Assembly (NCBI GenBank): GCA_963923035.1
Contig: CAWUKT010000006.1
Location: 62,001-126,000 of the forward strand
Source of the DNA: CAWUKT01 sp963923035
GTDB lineage: Bacteria; Bacteroidota; Bacteroidia; J057; JADKCL01
DNA length: 64,000 bases
Direction of reading: 5' to 3'
Position numbers and translations under genes: made by a program. Within the stretch, counting starts at the first letter, position 1, and each line of letters starts with the position of its first letter. Shown piece after piece: positions 1 through 8,961 of the stretch. Under the pieces are notes generated by a model. The model was not told the origin of the DNA. It saw nothing but the letters and a program-made list of their open reading frames with translations, and did not search any database.

Positions 1-1
1 C

Positions 2-232
2 CGGAAGATTCTCGCCATCGGCGTGCGCTGCGCCCGCTGGATGACTATGCATGGATTCGCATTCAATGTGAATACAGACTTGGACTACTTCGGTCATATC
101 ATTCCGTGCGGGATCGATGACAAAGGAGTGACTTCGTTGGCGGCGGAATTGGGAGAGAAGCAAGACTTCAAAGCCGTTCAGAAGAAGATGAAGGGCTATC
201 TGGCCGATGAATTTGGGTTCGGCTGGGTATAA
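2..232 (+). CDS. lipB: LipB octanoyltransferase, C-terminal part (5' end outside window)
   Basis: Transfers octanoyl groups from acyl carrier protein to lipoyl domains of 2-oxoacid dehydrogenases in the cytoplasm, the first step of lipoate synthesis. The frame is open from base 2, so only the last 76 codons are present. The visible part holds the LipB core: a catalytic Lys (second visible residue), the HGFAFNVNTDL segment and the catalytic Cys in PCGI. The Lys and Cys are 34 residues apart, the same spacing as Lys135/Cys169 of the E. coli enzyme. The gene ends in TAA and converges on the exporter gene to its right. A GTG at 23 lies inside the conserved core and is not a plausible start. Confidence 0.93.
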   Translation, partial: RKILAIGVRCARWMTMHGFAFNVNTDLDYFGHIIPCGIDDKGVTSLAAELGEKQDFKAVQKKMKGYLADEFGFGWV

Positions 233-262
233 AAACCGAGGTGGCCTGCTCAGCAAACCACC
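232..262 (-). terminator. Weak intrinsic terminator after the TSUP gene
   Basis: GGTGG (240-244) pairs with CCACC (258-262), with a small inner GCT/AGC pairing. On the minus strand a T5 tract follows after three bases. It lies between two convergent genes. Confidence 0.45.
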
Positions 263-294
263 CCGTAACGATTACCCAATATGATAGCTGCTTT

Positions 295-1101
295 CTACAT
301 CAGTTCCTTGACGATGATGAAGGTTCCCATCACCAACACGAACCATCCGAATCCCTTTTTCAGTTTTTGCCCCTCCACGAAGTTGTTGAGGTAAATCCCG
401 ATCAGGATTCCGACGCCCGCGAGAGCGGTAAAAATCCCAAGGAATTTCCAATCAATCTCCAGGTTTTGAACATCTCCGATGAACCCAATCAAGGATTTCA
501 CTGAGATGATCAACAGGGAGGTCCCCACGGCCTTTTTCATGGGGAGCTTGGCCAATAGGACCAGCGCGGGAATGATGAGGAATCCACCCCCCGCACCAAC
601 AATACCGGTCAGGAAGCCCACCACAACCCCTTCAATCAGGATCATGGGGTAATTGTATTGGGGTTTTTCATCGTTGGAAGTCTTTTCGCCCGAACCTTTC
701 CGTCCTCTGATCATTGACACAGAAGCCAACAACATGATGACCGCAAAGAAGACCATAATGGCAACGTCCTTGGTCAGGGAAAAATCGCCAAGGGTAAAAA
801 TGGTATCGGGAATGGCCGGGACAATGAATTTGCGGGTGGCGTAGACGGACAGGAAAGCGGGAATGGCAAAAACGATTCCTGTGCGGAAATCGATCATTTT
901 TTTCTGCGCATTCCGTACCGTCCCAATCAAAGAGGAAAGGCCAACGACAAACAGCGAATAAGCCGTTGCCGTTACAGGGTTGATATTCAGAAGGTAAACC
1001 AGAACGGGGACCGTTAGGATAGATCCTCCGCCTCCCAACAAGCCCAGTACCAGCCCAATCAGCAACGCGCCCGCAAACCCTAATATTTCAAGTAATTCCA
1101 T
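295..1101 (-). CDS. Sulfite exporter TauE/SafE (TSUP) family permease
   Basis: A 268-residue integral inner-membrane protein of the TauE/SafE family, which exports small anions such as sulfite, sulfoacetate or related sulfur compounds. It shows the internal duplication of the family: glycine-rich motifs at residues 16-34 (GLVLGLLGGGGS) and again at 161-180 (VGFLTGIVGAGGG), each followed by several hydrophobic segments, with a charged cytoplasmic linker at about 131-150. Length is normal. The ATG at 1101 precedes a hydrophobic first helix directly. No sulfur-metabolism gene is adjacent, so the substrate cannot be assigned. Confidence 0.9.
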   Translation of the reverse strand: MELLEILGFAGALLIGLVLGLLGGGGSILTVPVLVYLLNINPVTATAYSLFVVGLSSLIGTVRNAQKKMIDFRTGIVFAIPAFLSVYATRKFIVPAIPDTIFTLGDFSLTKDVAIMVFFAVIMLLASVSMIRGRKGSGEKTSNDEKPQYNYPMILIEGVVVGFLTGIVGAGGGFLIIPALVLLAKLPMKKAVGTSLLIISVKSLIGFIGDVQNLEIDWKFLGIFTALAGVGILIGIYLNNFVEGQKLKKGFGWFVLVMGTFIIVKELM

Positions 1102-1180
1102 TCATTCGAGGTTTGCACGAACCTAGAAAAATGGGGGAGGAGCTGGTGTAACCCTGGTTACGCCACAATGATGGGCAAAG

Positions 1181-1211
1181 AAAAAGCCGGCACCGAAAAA
1201 TCGGGCCGGCT
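1181..1211 (-). terminator. Intrinsic terminator of the Old Yellow Enzyme gene
   Basis: AGCCGGC (1185-1191) pairs with GCCGGCT (1205-1211), with a further CCGA/TCGG inner stem around an AAAA loop. The minus-strand transcript then continues into a T-rich tract. Confidence 0.8.
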
Positions 1212-1231
1212 CATATTGTAATGGGGATGGA

Positions 1232-2326
1232 TCAAGCTGATGCGGCTTCCGCCGTAGGATAATCGATGTATCCCTTGGGACCAGGCGTATAGAAAGTCCC
1301 GAAATCGGGTTGGGCAAGTTCCAATCCTTGCTCCAGCCGTACCGGCAAATCCGGATTGGAGATGAAGGGACGCCCATAGGCGACAAGGTGGCCGAGACCA
1401 GCGACCAGATCCGCTTCCGCGCGGTCCCTGTCGTAGCCACCTGAAAGGATAATGGTACCACCGAAATTGTCGCGGATGGATTCCTTGATGCTTTGGGGAA
1501 CCTCAGGCGCGCCCATGGCAGAATGATCCACGATGTGGATATAGGCGATGCCCAGTTTGCCGAGTTCAGTCGCCAGGTAAGCGTACATTTCAGCGGTATC
1601 TTCGCCGTGGAAGATTTCGTTGAAGACGCCAAAAGGAGACAGGCGAATCCCGACCTTTTCTTTTCCGATCGCGGCTGCTGTCGCAGCAGCAACTTCAATC
1701 ACAAACCGGGCCCGGTTTTCGATCGAACCACCATACTGGTCGGTCCGCTGATTGGAATTGGCGCCAATGAATTGCTCAATCAAGTATCCATTGGCCCCGT
1801 GCAATTCAACCCCGTCAAATCCGGCCTGGACGGCCAGTTCGGACGAATGAACAAATTCCTGGATCGCTTCCTGCACCTGTTCAGTGCTCATAGCCGTGGG
1901 AGCGGGAATTTCTTCCTCAGCTCCGGTTTGGTCAGTGTACATTTTGGTCTGGGTCAAAGCCACGGCGGAGGGGGCGAGAACCTGGCCACCTTCGTCGAGG
2001 TTTGCGGGATGGGTGACACGACCAGTGTGCATCAACTGAACAAAAATGAGGCCGCCTTCGGCGTGAACGCTGTCGGTGACAGTCTTCCATGCATCCGCCT
2101 GGGCTTGCGTATAGAGACCGGGAATCCGGGGATACCCGGCGCCATTGATCGAAGGACCAGTCCCTTCCGTAATGATAAGACCGGCACCGGAGCGCTGGCC
2201 GTAATAGGTCCCCATGATATCGGTCGGAACATGTTCCGAATTGGCGCGGCTCCGGGTCATCGGCGCCATGACAATGCGGTTTTTGAGTTCTGTACCACTG
2301 AGGTTGTACGATTCGAGTAACTTCAT
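1232..2326 (-). CDS. Old Yellow Enzyme family alkene reductase (NADH:flavin oxidoreductase)
   Basis: A 364-residue FMN-dependent TIM-barrel ene-reductase that would reduce activated C=C bonds of electrophiles such as enones, nitro compounds or quinones, using NAD(P)H. Diagnostic segments are IVMAPMTRSRA (18-28), the HGANGY signature (H176, N179 bind the substrate carbonyl; Y181 is the likely proton donor) and YGGSIENRARF (198-208). The start at 2326 fits family N-termini (MKLLESYNLSG). An upstream in-frame start at 2368 would add 14 residues without homology and run across an inverted repeat likely to be regulatory. Its substrate is unknown; it resembles the NemA/XenA/YqjM group broadly. Confidence 0.92.
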   Translation of the reverse strand: MKLLESYNLSGTELKNRIVMAPMTRSRANSEHVPTDIMGTYYGQRSGAGLIITEGTGPSINGAGYPRIPGLYTQAQADAWKTVTDSVHAEGGLIFVQLMHTGRVTHPANLDEGGQVLAPSAVALTQTKMYTDQTGAEEEIPAPTAMSTEQVQEAIQEFVHSSELAVQAGFDGVELHGANGYLIEQFIGANSNQRTDQYGGSIENRARFVIEVAAATAAAIGKEKVGIRLSPFGVFNEIFHGEDTAEMYAYLATELGKLGIAYIHIVDHSAMGAPEVPQSIKESIRDNFGGTIILSGGYDRDRAEADLVAGLGHLVAYGRPFISNPDLPVRLEQGLELAQPDFGTFYTPGPKGYIDYPTAEAASA

Positions 2327-2334
2327 GATTATTT

Positions 2335-2352
2335 TAGATGTATAGACATCTA
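2335..2352. promoter_or_regulatory. Inverted repeat upstream of the alkene reductase, candidate operator
   Basis: TAGATGT (2335-2341), ATAG spacer, ACATCTA (2346-2352): perfect 7-bp arms ending 8 nt before the ATG at 2326. Size and position suit a dimeric repressor. Reductases of this family are commonly under TetR- or HxlR-type redox or electrophile sensors; that role is inferred here because no regulator gene is adjacent. Confidence 0.5.
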
Positions 2353-2422
2353 TTGTAACGACGGTCAATTGGAAAGGTTCGGGAAAAAGAGCGGATTATT
2401 TGTAACTGACTCATTCTCTGTT

Positions 2423-2452
2423 AAAAAAAGAAGCCGCCCTCAGCAGGGCGAC
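2423..2452 (-). terminator. Intrinsic terminator of the first propeller T9SS gene
   Basis: On the minus strand GTCGCCCT pairs with AGGGCGGC (2433-2440 with 2445-2452), followed by TTCTTTTTTT. Confidence 0.85.
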
Positions 2453-2483
2453 TTCACACAATCAGTAACTACATCGAAGAAGA

Positions 2484-5057
2484 TTATTTTTGCAGGACCA
2501 ATTTCTCTGTGAATGCCTTGTTTCCCTGATCGATCCGGACAATGTAAATGCCATCGGGGAGGGGGGGCAATTCAAGAGCCAGGCCCTGTTGTCCGGCGGG
2601 AATGGTCGTCCAGAGCACTTCCCGGCCGATTTGGTCGAATATGCGGAGGGGAGAGGCCTCCAGGTTGGTTTCCGTCAGCGCAATCCAGACTTCTGATTGG
2701 GCGGGATTGGGCCAGATTTTGAGTGATCCCGGGAACAGATCCTTTTCTACCGAAGTCGGAGTGGAGAAACAGGCAGAATTGTTCCGGTTGTACCAAGAAG
2801 TGACGCTGTCGTTGGCGGTGAAGAGTTCGCAGACACTGCCGAGGGGAGCGTTGGTGAATCCTTGGTTGTAGGTGAAGAGAATTTCAAACTCTACAATGGA
2901 GTCGGCCGCAAAATCAAAGGGACCGAATGACATGAGGTAGCGCCGGTCAAATGGCGTATTGCTCTCGCCGGGTTCCGACCAGCCCGTGGACGGATCGCCG
3001 CAGAAACCAGGATCACCCGGGAAAAAGTACTTCGTCGGCGTATTGCCGCCGTAGCCATTTCCACCCACCGTCAGGGGCGAGCCGTCCGTCCACATGGACT
3101 GGAGATAGTTATAGTAGTGGTGCGCAGTGGTAGGATTGCCCCGAACCGTAAAGTCATTCTCGTAGGTCATGAAATTGGTCATCTTATTGGAACCATCCGG
3201 CGTCTTGAGGAAGGAGGCACCACTGGCCGGGGGAAAATTTCCGTAACCGTTCTCGTCAAACGCATCTCCGTTATAAACAAAGCACAGGCCCCGGGTGGAG
3301 TCGCAGCCGATGAAATCATCGGCGAAATTCCCGAGGTCCACATCATGCCAGAACCCGAAATAGACATCCTTGTAATCGGTTCCACTCTTGTTGGTGATTT
3401 GGTACCTGAGCATGGTAGACGTTTCAGTGGCCGTATACGTACAGGGGACACTCTGGCAATCGTAGGCGAAGGCCATGGCTTCCACCTGAATGCCCAGCGG
3501 ATCTCCGTTGGTTTCGCTGTGCGGGCTGGCCACATCATTGAAAACCCACCACAGAGCTTGATCCCCATCGATGCAAGGATAGTCCCCGTCATTCAGCGGA
3601 TCGTACACCCCATCGAGGTCCTCATCGATGAAAGGAGCCAGGTATTGGTCTTCCCCTTTGGCTTGGTCTCCATTTCCCGGCCACGTCTCAATGTCCGGAT
3701 ACTGGGTAAAATCTACCGTCCCGTTGAGAAAGTCCTGTTTGAACTGGTCAATCTCCGACTTGTTGATTTTCCAGATCTTCTGATAATCCTGGTTCACCGG
3801 GCGAAAAGTATTCAGGTCGAATTCGGTATAGGTACCAATTTGGCTCTGGAGATAGAGGTTCCCATTGGGAAGGACGGTCCCGAATCCACTGGTCGAGGAC
3901 ACCGGAATCGTACGGATGGAGGGACCACTCATATCGATTTCTGACAGGGCCCGCTCATCTTGAGAGAGAAATCCATTGGCCAGAAAAACGTTCCCATTGG
4001 GGCGCTCGGTTGCAACCCCGACTTCAAATTGGGGGCCATTGGTCAGCAGCGAGCTGACCAGGTTGCCAACGGGATCATACAATTCCATTTCACGGGTCTG
4101 ATTGTTCCCGCCCGCTACGAGGATATTGCCATTTTGAAGGGGTAGGAGAATGGGGCTCCGGCGACCCTGAAGGAGGTTGGGACCCGGGAGCCAGGTATCG
4201 GTGGAGGGGGCGTAGAATTCAGTAATGGTGCTGCTGCCAAATCCATTGAGGGTGGTAGAGCCACCCACAATCCAAATATTTCCGTTGGGGAGCAACTGCA
4301 TCGACGTACGGACCCGGGAAGAGCCCATCGAGGCGCCCACCGATGACGTTCCAGTGACGGGATCGTACAGGTCGGTCCCAAACAAGCCCGCAATCAGCAC
4401 CTCGCCATTCGGCAATTGGAGGGCAGTCGAACGTCCCTGCCAAAAATTGAGGGTATCGCCAATGGTAACGCTGAAGTTGGAAGAGTCGATCAGGAGAACG
4501 GGCAGCTGGTTCGGAAATCCGCCATCTCCATAGACCATGATGCGTCCATCATTGAGTTGAAGAGCGGAAACGAAGGAGCGGGGAAAAGGAAATGGAATGA
4601 CCTGGCTACTCGTCCGGGTGCTGTTGGTGATTTCGATCTGGGTGGGGCTGACAAATGCAATCCGGTCATCTACCAGCGACAAAACCTGGAGGATATTTCC
4701 GGTGGCTGGTTCCAGATTCGTTTCGCAGCCGTATTGTCCTGTCCAACGGACCGGGCCCGGAGAAAAATCGTTGCCGGTCTGGCGGTAGGTGGCAGCTGCG
4801 ATGTGCAGCCCGTCACTTTGGTCGAGCCCCCCAATCCAGAGGCCACCCGCAAAGGACGAGTGGTTGCCGCTTCCCTTCGGAACTTCATAGGCAGGATTGG
4901 AAACGAGGTCCCAAAACAAATCTCCACCATTGTGGTAGCGGGCGTCGACCTGATTGCCATCGAGTTGTTCGTACCCAATGGGAAGGCATTGGCCCCATAG
5001 AAGGATGGGACTGGAAAAAAGCAAAAGTAGGATGAATTTGTAGAATCTTGTTTTCAT
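2484..5057 (-). CDS. Secreted beta-propeller-like protein with T9SS sorting domain
   Basis: An 857-residue exported protein. Residues 1-22 form a signal peptide (hydrophobic core, ending LLWGQ). Residues about 130-420 contain repeats of the type LPNGNIWIVGG, LQNGNILVAGG, RPNGNVFLANG and LPNGEVLIAG, resembling kelch/galactose-oxidase propeller blades. A conserved middle block (IETWPGNGD, DEDLDGVYDPLNDGDYPC) is rich in Asp and may bind calcium. The last 75 residues are a type A T9SS sorting domain (IWPNPAQSEVWIAL through KAFTEKLVLQK), so the protein should cross the outer membrane and be anchored or released. It is a paralogue of the protein encoded at 5317-7905. Ligand or substrate is unknown. 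Confidence 0.88.
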   Translation of the reverse strand: MKTRFYKFILLLLFSSPILLWGQCLPIGYEQLDGNQVDARYHNGGDLFWDLVSNPAYEVPKGSGNHSSFAGGLWIGGLDQSDGLHIAAATYRQTGNDFSPGPVRWTGQYGCETNLEPATGNILQVLSLVDDRIAFVSPTQIEITNSTRTSSQVIPFPFPRSFVSALQLNDGRIMVYGDGGFPNQLPVLLIDSSNFSVTIGDTLNFWQGRSTALQLPNGEVLIAGLFGTDLYDPVTGTSSVGASMGSSRVRTSMQLLPNGNIWIVGGSTTLNGFGSSTITEFYAPSTDTWLPGPNLLQGRRSPILLPLQNGNILVAGGNNQTREMELYDPVGNLVSSLLTNGPQFEVGVATERPNGNVFLANGFLSQDERALSEIDMSGPSIRTIPVSSTSGFGTVLPNGNLYLQSQIGTYTEFDLNTFRPVNQDYQKIWKINKSEIDQFKQDFLNGTVDFTQYPDIETWPGNGDQAKGEDQYLAPFIDEDLDGVYDPLNDGDYPCIDGDQALWWVFNDVASPHSETNGDPLGIQVEAMAFAYDCQSVPCTYTATETSTMLRYQITNKSGTDYKDVYFGFWHDVDLGNFADDFIGCDSTRGLCFVYNGDAFDENGYGNFPPASGASFLKTPDGSNKMTNFMTYENDFTVRGNPTTAHHYYNYLQSMWTDGSPLTVGGNGYGGNTPTKYFFPGDPGFCGDPSTGWSEPGESNTPFDRRYLMSFGPFDFAADSIVEFEILFTYNQGFTNAPLGSVCELFTANDSVTSWYNRNNSACFSTPTSVEKDLFPGSLKIWPNPAQSEVWIALTETNLEASPLRIFDQIGREVLWTTIPAGQQGLALELPPLPDGIYIVRIDQGNKAFTEKLVLQK

Positions 5058-5244
5058 AGTGGCGTGTATAAGTATGCTTCAAACTACATCCCACCCAGTA
5101 CTTCCCCAACGCAATCGAAACCCTCAAATAACAGATTTCGGTGACGCGATTTGGGGAGTTTTATTTGGAAAAACACGCATTTTGAAACAGTAGGGAGGAT
5201 TTTTTCGAGGGTCAGATTACACAGAAGGAAAATGAGAAAGGAAG

Positions 5245-5286
5245 GAAATAAAAAGAGACAATCCCGGCCACATTGTGGCGCGGGAT
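5245..5286 (-). terminator. Intrinsic terminator of the second propeller T9SS gene
   Basis: A composite hairpin at 5261-5286 (ATCCCG with CGGGAT, inner GCCACA/TGTGGC) is followed on the minus strand by CTCTTTTTATTT. Confidence 0.82.
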
Positions 5287-5316
5287 TGCCCATGAATACT
5301 CATATACCCCTAAATC

Positions 5317-7905
5317 TTACTGCACATTTATTTTGCGGAGGAACTTGCCCGACGGGGTGTCGATCTGCACGAGATAGACAGCCGAGGGAAGCGTCACGTT
5401 GACATCAACCTGAAGGTCACCTGCCTTGACAACCTGACGGTGGACGATCCGGCCGTAAAGGTCCAGAATCTGCATTTCTCCGTCAGCGTCCAACGCCTGC
5501 TCCAATTCAACCTTGAAGATACCGGCGTTCGGGTTCGGGTAAACCTGTCCGGAGAGGTCTTCTCTTTCTACTTCGTCCACTCCCAGAACAATGTCAGAGC
5601 AGCTGGACTGCTGGTTGAACCAGCTCACGGTGCTGTCGCTCGCTTCTTTCAGCTCACACACCGAACCTAGGTTGTCATTGTAGAAACCACGGGCGTAAAT
5701 GAATCCGTAGCTGACCTTGACCGTCTCACCCGCCTGGAGTGAGAAGGGACCGATGCCCTGGACATAACGGCGGTCGAAGGGCGTATTCAAGGCGGAAACC
5801 TCAGACCAACCAGTACCGGTACCGCCACAGAAACCGGGGTCGCCAGTGTACATGAAGTTGGTGGAATCGGTTCCCATGACCCGGCCATCAAAGCCGAAGG
5901 TCGTTTTTTGGCCGTCCTTCCACCGGTTCTGCATCAGGTAGTAGTAGTGGATCGGCTGCTCGGGATTTCCTTTGACCGAGAAGTCATTTTCATAGTACAT
6001 GAAGTTCGTCATGCCAATATTGTCCGGAGATTCGAGGACAACAGAACCCATCGCCGGAGGATTGAGGCCGTAACCAGCCTGGTTCTCGTCGTCCGGGTCG
6101 CCATTGTAGGCAAAGGCGAGATTGCGGATGGAGTCACAACCGACATAATCGTCAGCGAAGTTGCCAATGTCTGAATCAAACCAGTTGGCGACGTACATGT
6201 CCGTATAGGCGTTGCCGCTTTTGTTGGAGATTTCGTACTCGTAGAAGGTCACGTAGTCCAGGAAAGTATCGGGGCAATTTATCTGCTGGCAGTCAACCGC
6301 GTACGCCAGGACTTTGACCTGTACACCGAGGGGATTGCCACCCGTTTCCAGGTTCGGCACGACGTCGTCGTTGTACACCCACCAGAGGGCCTGCGTTCCG
6401 GTGATACAAGGATAGTCGCCATCGCCGGCCGGATCGTAGATGCCGTCCCCGTCCACGTCAATGAAGGGAGCGAGGTAATAATCTTCGCCCTTGGCCACAT
6501 CGCCATTGCCCGGCCAGGTTTCGATGTCCGGATACTGGGTGAAGTCCACCGAGTTATTGGCGTAGTCGGCGAGGAACTGGTCGATCTCGGACTGGTTCAC
6601 CTTCCAAATTTTGCTCCAGCGGCTGTTGCGGATGGACAAATCGTTGTTCATGACGATATAGGAGTCCGAATTGTCACCGGCGAGGAACTGACCATTGGCC
6701 AGTACGACAGCTTTTCCAGTGTACCCACGGGTGGGGCCATAGGTGAGCGATTGGTTGGCGAAATCGTAGATGAAATTGTCGGCATTAACGAATTCCGCGG
6801 TCGTCGTGGCATTGCTGGAGACAATGGCATATTGGTCGTTGCCGAGCGGAAGCACGGAGTGAATTCCAATGCTAAAGGGAAGCGTCTGATAGGTCGAGAT
6901 CGTCTGGGTCGTGGAGTCGTAGACTTCCACCACATCCGAGCTACCCCCGGTGATCAGGATATTGCCGTTGGCCAGCGGAGTCAGCTGGGTCGTCCGGTCG
7001 CGCATGACCGGCGAGCCGGCCACCGTGGTCCAGGCGCCATTGTCATACACCTCGTAGGTGAAGACCCCCAGGGAATTGTTTCCGTTCAACTGGGCAGTAC
7101 CAGGACCGACCAGCACTTTGTTCGGGCCAATGGCCACGGCATCGTGGTAATGACGGGGCGCGTTCATGCTGGCCACCGTAGTCGAAGACTGTCCCAGGAC
7201 ATCGTAGATTTCACAGCCGATGACCCCGGCAATCAGGATTTCATTGGCATTCAGCGGCGTCAGGGAAGACTTTCCGTGCCAGGAATTCAGGGTGATTCCC
7301 GGGGCACTGGTCAGGGTATTGAGGTCTACAAACTCAAATGGGAAAGCCGGCGTGGGCGTGGAGACACTCGCGCGTTCTCCAACCACCATTACTTTTCCAT
7401 TCCCCAACTCCAGGGCATTGAATTGTTGACGGAGGTTCAGAAGAGTTCCGCCTTGAATAGACCCCGTCGCGGGATCCAGCAAATCAAAGGCATTGGCCCT
7501 GAAATCGAGGGCGGCGCCATTCGATACCGGGACCAGGGGGAAGACCAGGCCGGTCGTAGTGCTGGAAAAAGAAGTACCGCAGTCGTAGTTACCACCGGTG
7601 CGGTAGGGGCCAGAGCCGTAGTCAATGCCCGCCTGGCGATAGGTCTGGGCCGAAATGTGCAGCTGGCCTGACTGATCGAGGCCGCCCATCCAAAGGGCAT
7701 TGGTGAAGCCCACGTGCTTTCCGGAACCAGCCGGAACTTCATACGCAGGGTTTCCAACCAGATCCCAAAAACGGTCCGCGGAATTGTAGAGCTGGGCCCG
7801 GACCTGGTTTCCATCCAGGACTGCCGCACCCCGCCCATTGCATTGGGCTTGCACGACCAATCCCGTAAACAAGAGAATTGCAAACAGTAAAAGTTGTCTT
7901 TTCAT
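5317..7905 (-). CDS. Secreted beta-propeller-like protein with T9SS sorting domain, paralogue
   Basis: An 862-residue exported protein. The start at 7905 is chosen because it opens a standard signal peptide (MKRQLLLFAILLFTGLVVQAQ); the longer open frame to 8175 adds 90 residues of non-exported sequence. Blade-like repeats (LGNGKVMVVGE, LANGNILITGG, LANGQFLAG) occupy about 150-420. They are followed by the same IWKVNQSEIDQF, IETWPGNGD and DVDGDGIYDP blocks as its neighbour, and a C-terminal T9SS sorting domain (YPNPNAGIFKVEL to LRKINVQ). It lies in tandem with the 2484-5057 gene; each has its own terminator. Function is unknown beyond surface or secreted location. Confidence 0.88.
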   Translation of the reverse strand: MKRQLLLFAILLFTGLVVQAQCNGRGAAVLDGNQVRAQLYNSADRFWDLVGNPAYEVPAGSGKHVGFTNALWMGGLDQSGQLHISAQTYRQAGIDYGSGPYRTGGNYDCGTSFSSTTTGLVFPLVPVSNGAALDFRANAFDLLDPATGSIQGGTLLNLRQQFNALELGNGKVMVVGERASVSTPTPAFPFEFVDLNTLTSAPGITLNSWHGKSSLTPLNANEILIAGVIGCEIYDVLGQSSTTVASMNAPRHYHDAVAIGPNKVLVGPGTAQLNGNNSLGVFTYEVYDNGAWTTVAGSPVMRDRTTQLTPLANGNILITGGSSDVVEVYDSTTQTISTYQTLPFSIGIHSVLPLGNDQYAIVSSNATTTAEFVNADNFIYDFANQSLTYGPTRGYTGKAVVLANGQFLAGDNSDSYIVMNNDLSIRNSRWSKIWKVNQSEIDQFLADYANNSVDFTQYPDIETWPGNGDVAKGEDYYLAPFIDVDGDGIYDPAGDGDYPCITGTQALWWVYNDDVVPNLETGGNPLGVQVKVLAYAVDCQQINCPDTFLDYVTFYEYEISNKSGNAYTDMYVANWFDSDIGNFADDYVGCDSIRNLAFAYNGDPDDENQAGYGLNPPAMGSVVLESPDNIGMTNFMYYENDFSVKGNPEQPIHYYYLMQNRWKDGQKTTFGFDGRVMGTDSTNFMYTGDPGFCGGTGTGWSEVSALNTPFDRRYVQGIGPFSLQAGETVKVSYGFIYARGFYNDNLGSVCELKEASDSTVSWFNQQSSCSDIVLGVDEVEREDLSGQVYPNPNAGIFKVELEQALDADGEMQILDLYGRIVHRQVVKAGDLQVDVNVTLPSAVYLVQIDTPSGKFLRKINVQ

Positions 7906-8238
7906 GGTGTTGATTTGTAGATGAGATTCATTTCCCGAGCCATTTTGTATGACTAAGGTGCGGGATTTGGTCTGGTTGAAAAAGTAGTTCGAAGGGGTTT
8001 TGTGACGTGGTTTTGGAAACGAATTGGGGGTGTTATATAGGGTAAGTGCCTGAATGGTAGGCGAATAAATATTATCTGGATTGCACAAAACAACCAACGC
8101 GGTCACAAGGTTAAGGATCAGAAGCCAGGTAGGTGTTGTAACATAAAAAAATGGAGGGCCTTCGGAAAAGGTCAAACCAGCGACAATTAGCCCCCGGTGC
8201 TTCCCTTAACATTGTAAAGTAGATCAAATATTCAACGT
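7906..8238. other. Divergent intergenic region between T9SS gene and Crp/Fnr gene
   Basis: This 333-bp A/T-richer stretch must hold both divergent promoters. I found no exact TAnnTTTG element at a useful distance from either start. TAACATTG, one mismatch from consensus, lies about 30 nt before the regulator start and is the best candidate. No gene, repeat or clear operator is visible. Confidence 0.4.
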
Positions 8239-8961
8239 ATGAATGAACTCCAATCTTCCTGGTACGAGGAGAATGTTGCCTACTTTCGGAACATTTGCCC
8301 CCAGCCAGGGACCACCGAAATCCTTGCGCAGTCTGCTTCGTACCACCGAATTTTCACCAAGAGCCAGTACATTTTTCAGGCGAACGATCCCGTTAAGTCC
8401 ATTTTTCTCCTGGAAGAAGGCCGCGTGAAGATTGGGAGTTACTCTGATACTGGAAAAGAAATCATCAAGGCCATTTTGCAGCCCGGAGATATTTTTGGGG
8501 AACAGGTACTGTTGGGAGGGGAGCGGCACCGCAATTTTGCCCAGGCCGTGGACCAGAATGTCCACGTCTGCGCCCTTTCCCTGAGCGACCTCAGGAAAAC
8601 CATGGCCCAGGACCCCGAATTTGGCATGCGGGTCACCCAGACCATCAGCATGCGCGTCCGCCAGACCGAACGCCGGCTCGAAGCCCTTGTCTCCAAGGAT
8701 GCCCGGACCCGCATCATCGAGTTCCTCCGCGACCTGGCCGACGAGAACGGCAAGCCGGTCGGGGATGAAATCCTCATCCACAACTTCCTCACGCACAAAG
8801 ACATTGCGAGCCTAACGGCGACGTCCCGGCAGACCGTCACCTCGGTGCTGAACGACCTGCGGGAGCACAATCTGATCTATTTCGACCGCAAACGCCTCCT
8901 CATTCGGAGCATCGAACGCCTGATGGCATCCGTCAAGCCGACCGCCGATCACTATCACTGA
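8239..8961 (+). CDS. Crp/Fnr family transcriptional regulator
   Basis: A 240-residue cytoplasmic DNA-binding regulator. Residues about 25-130 form the cyclic-nucleotide-binding-like beta barrel (FLLEEGRVKIG, LQPGDIFGEQVLLGG). About 135-160 is the dimerisation helix. About 160-225 is a winged helix with the recognition segment HKDIASLTATSRQTVTSVLNDLREHNLI. Only two cysteines are present (C20, C111), so an FNR-type iron-sulfur sensor is unlikely; the effector is unknown. It is transcribed divergently from the propeller T9SS genes, which makes them possible targets, by inference only. The first ATG at 8239 fits family length. Confidence 0.92.
   Translation: MNELQSSWYEENVAYFRNICPQPGTTEILAQSASYHRIFTKSQYIFQANDPVKSIFLLEEGRVKIGSYSDTGKEIIKAILQPGDIFGEQVLLGGERHRNFAQAVDQNVHVCALSLSDLRKTMAQDPEFGMRVTQTISMRVRQTERRLEALVSKDARTRIIEFLRDLADENGKPVGDEILIHNFLTHKDIASLTATSRQTVTSVLNDLREHNLIYFDRKRLLIRSIERLMASVKPTADHYH

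Noticed and set aside
8239..8961. FNR-type oxygen sensor assignment
   Set aside because: Only two cysteines, neither in an N-terminal cluster motif.
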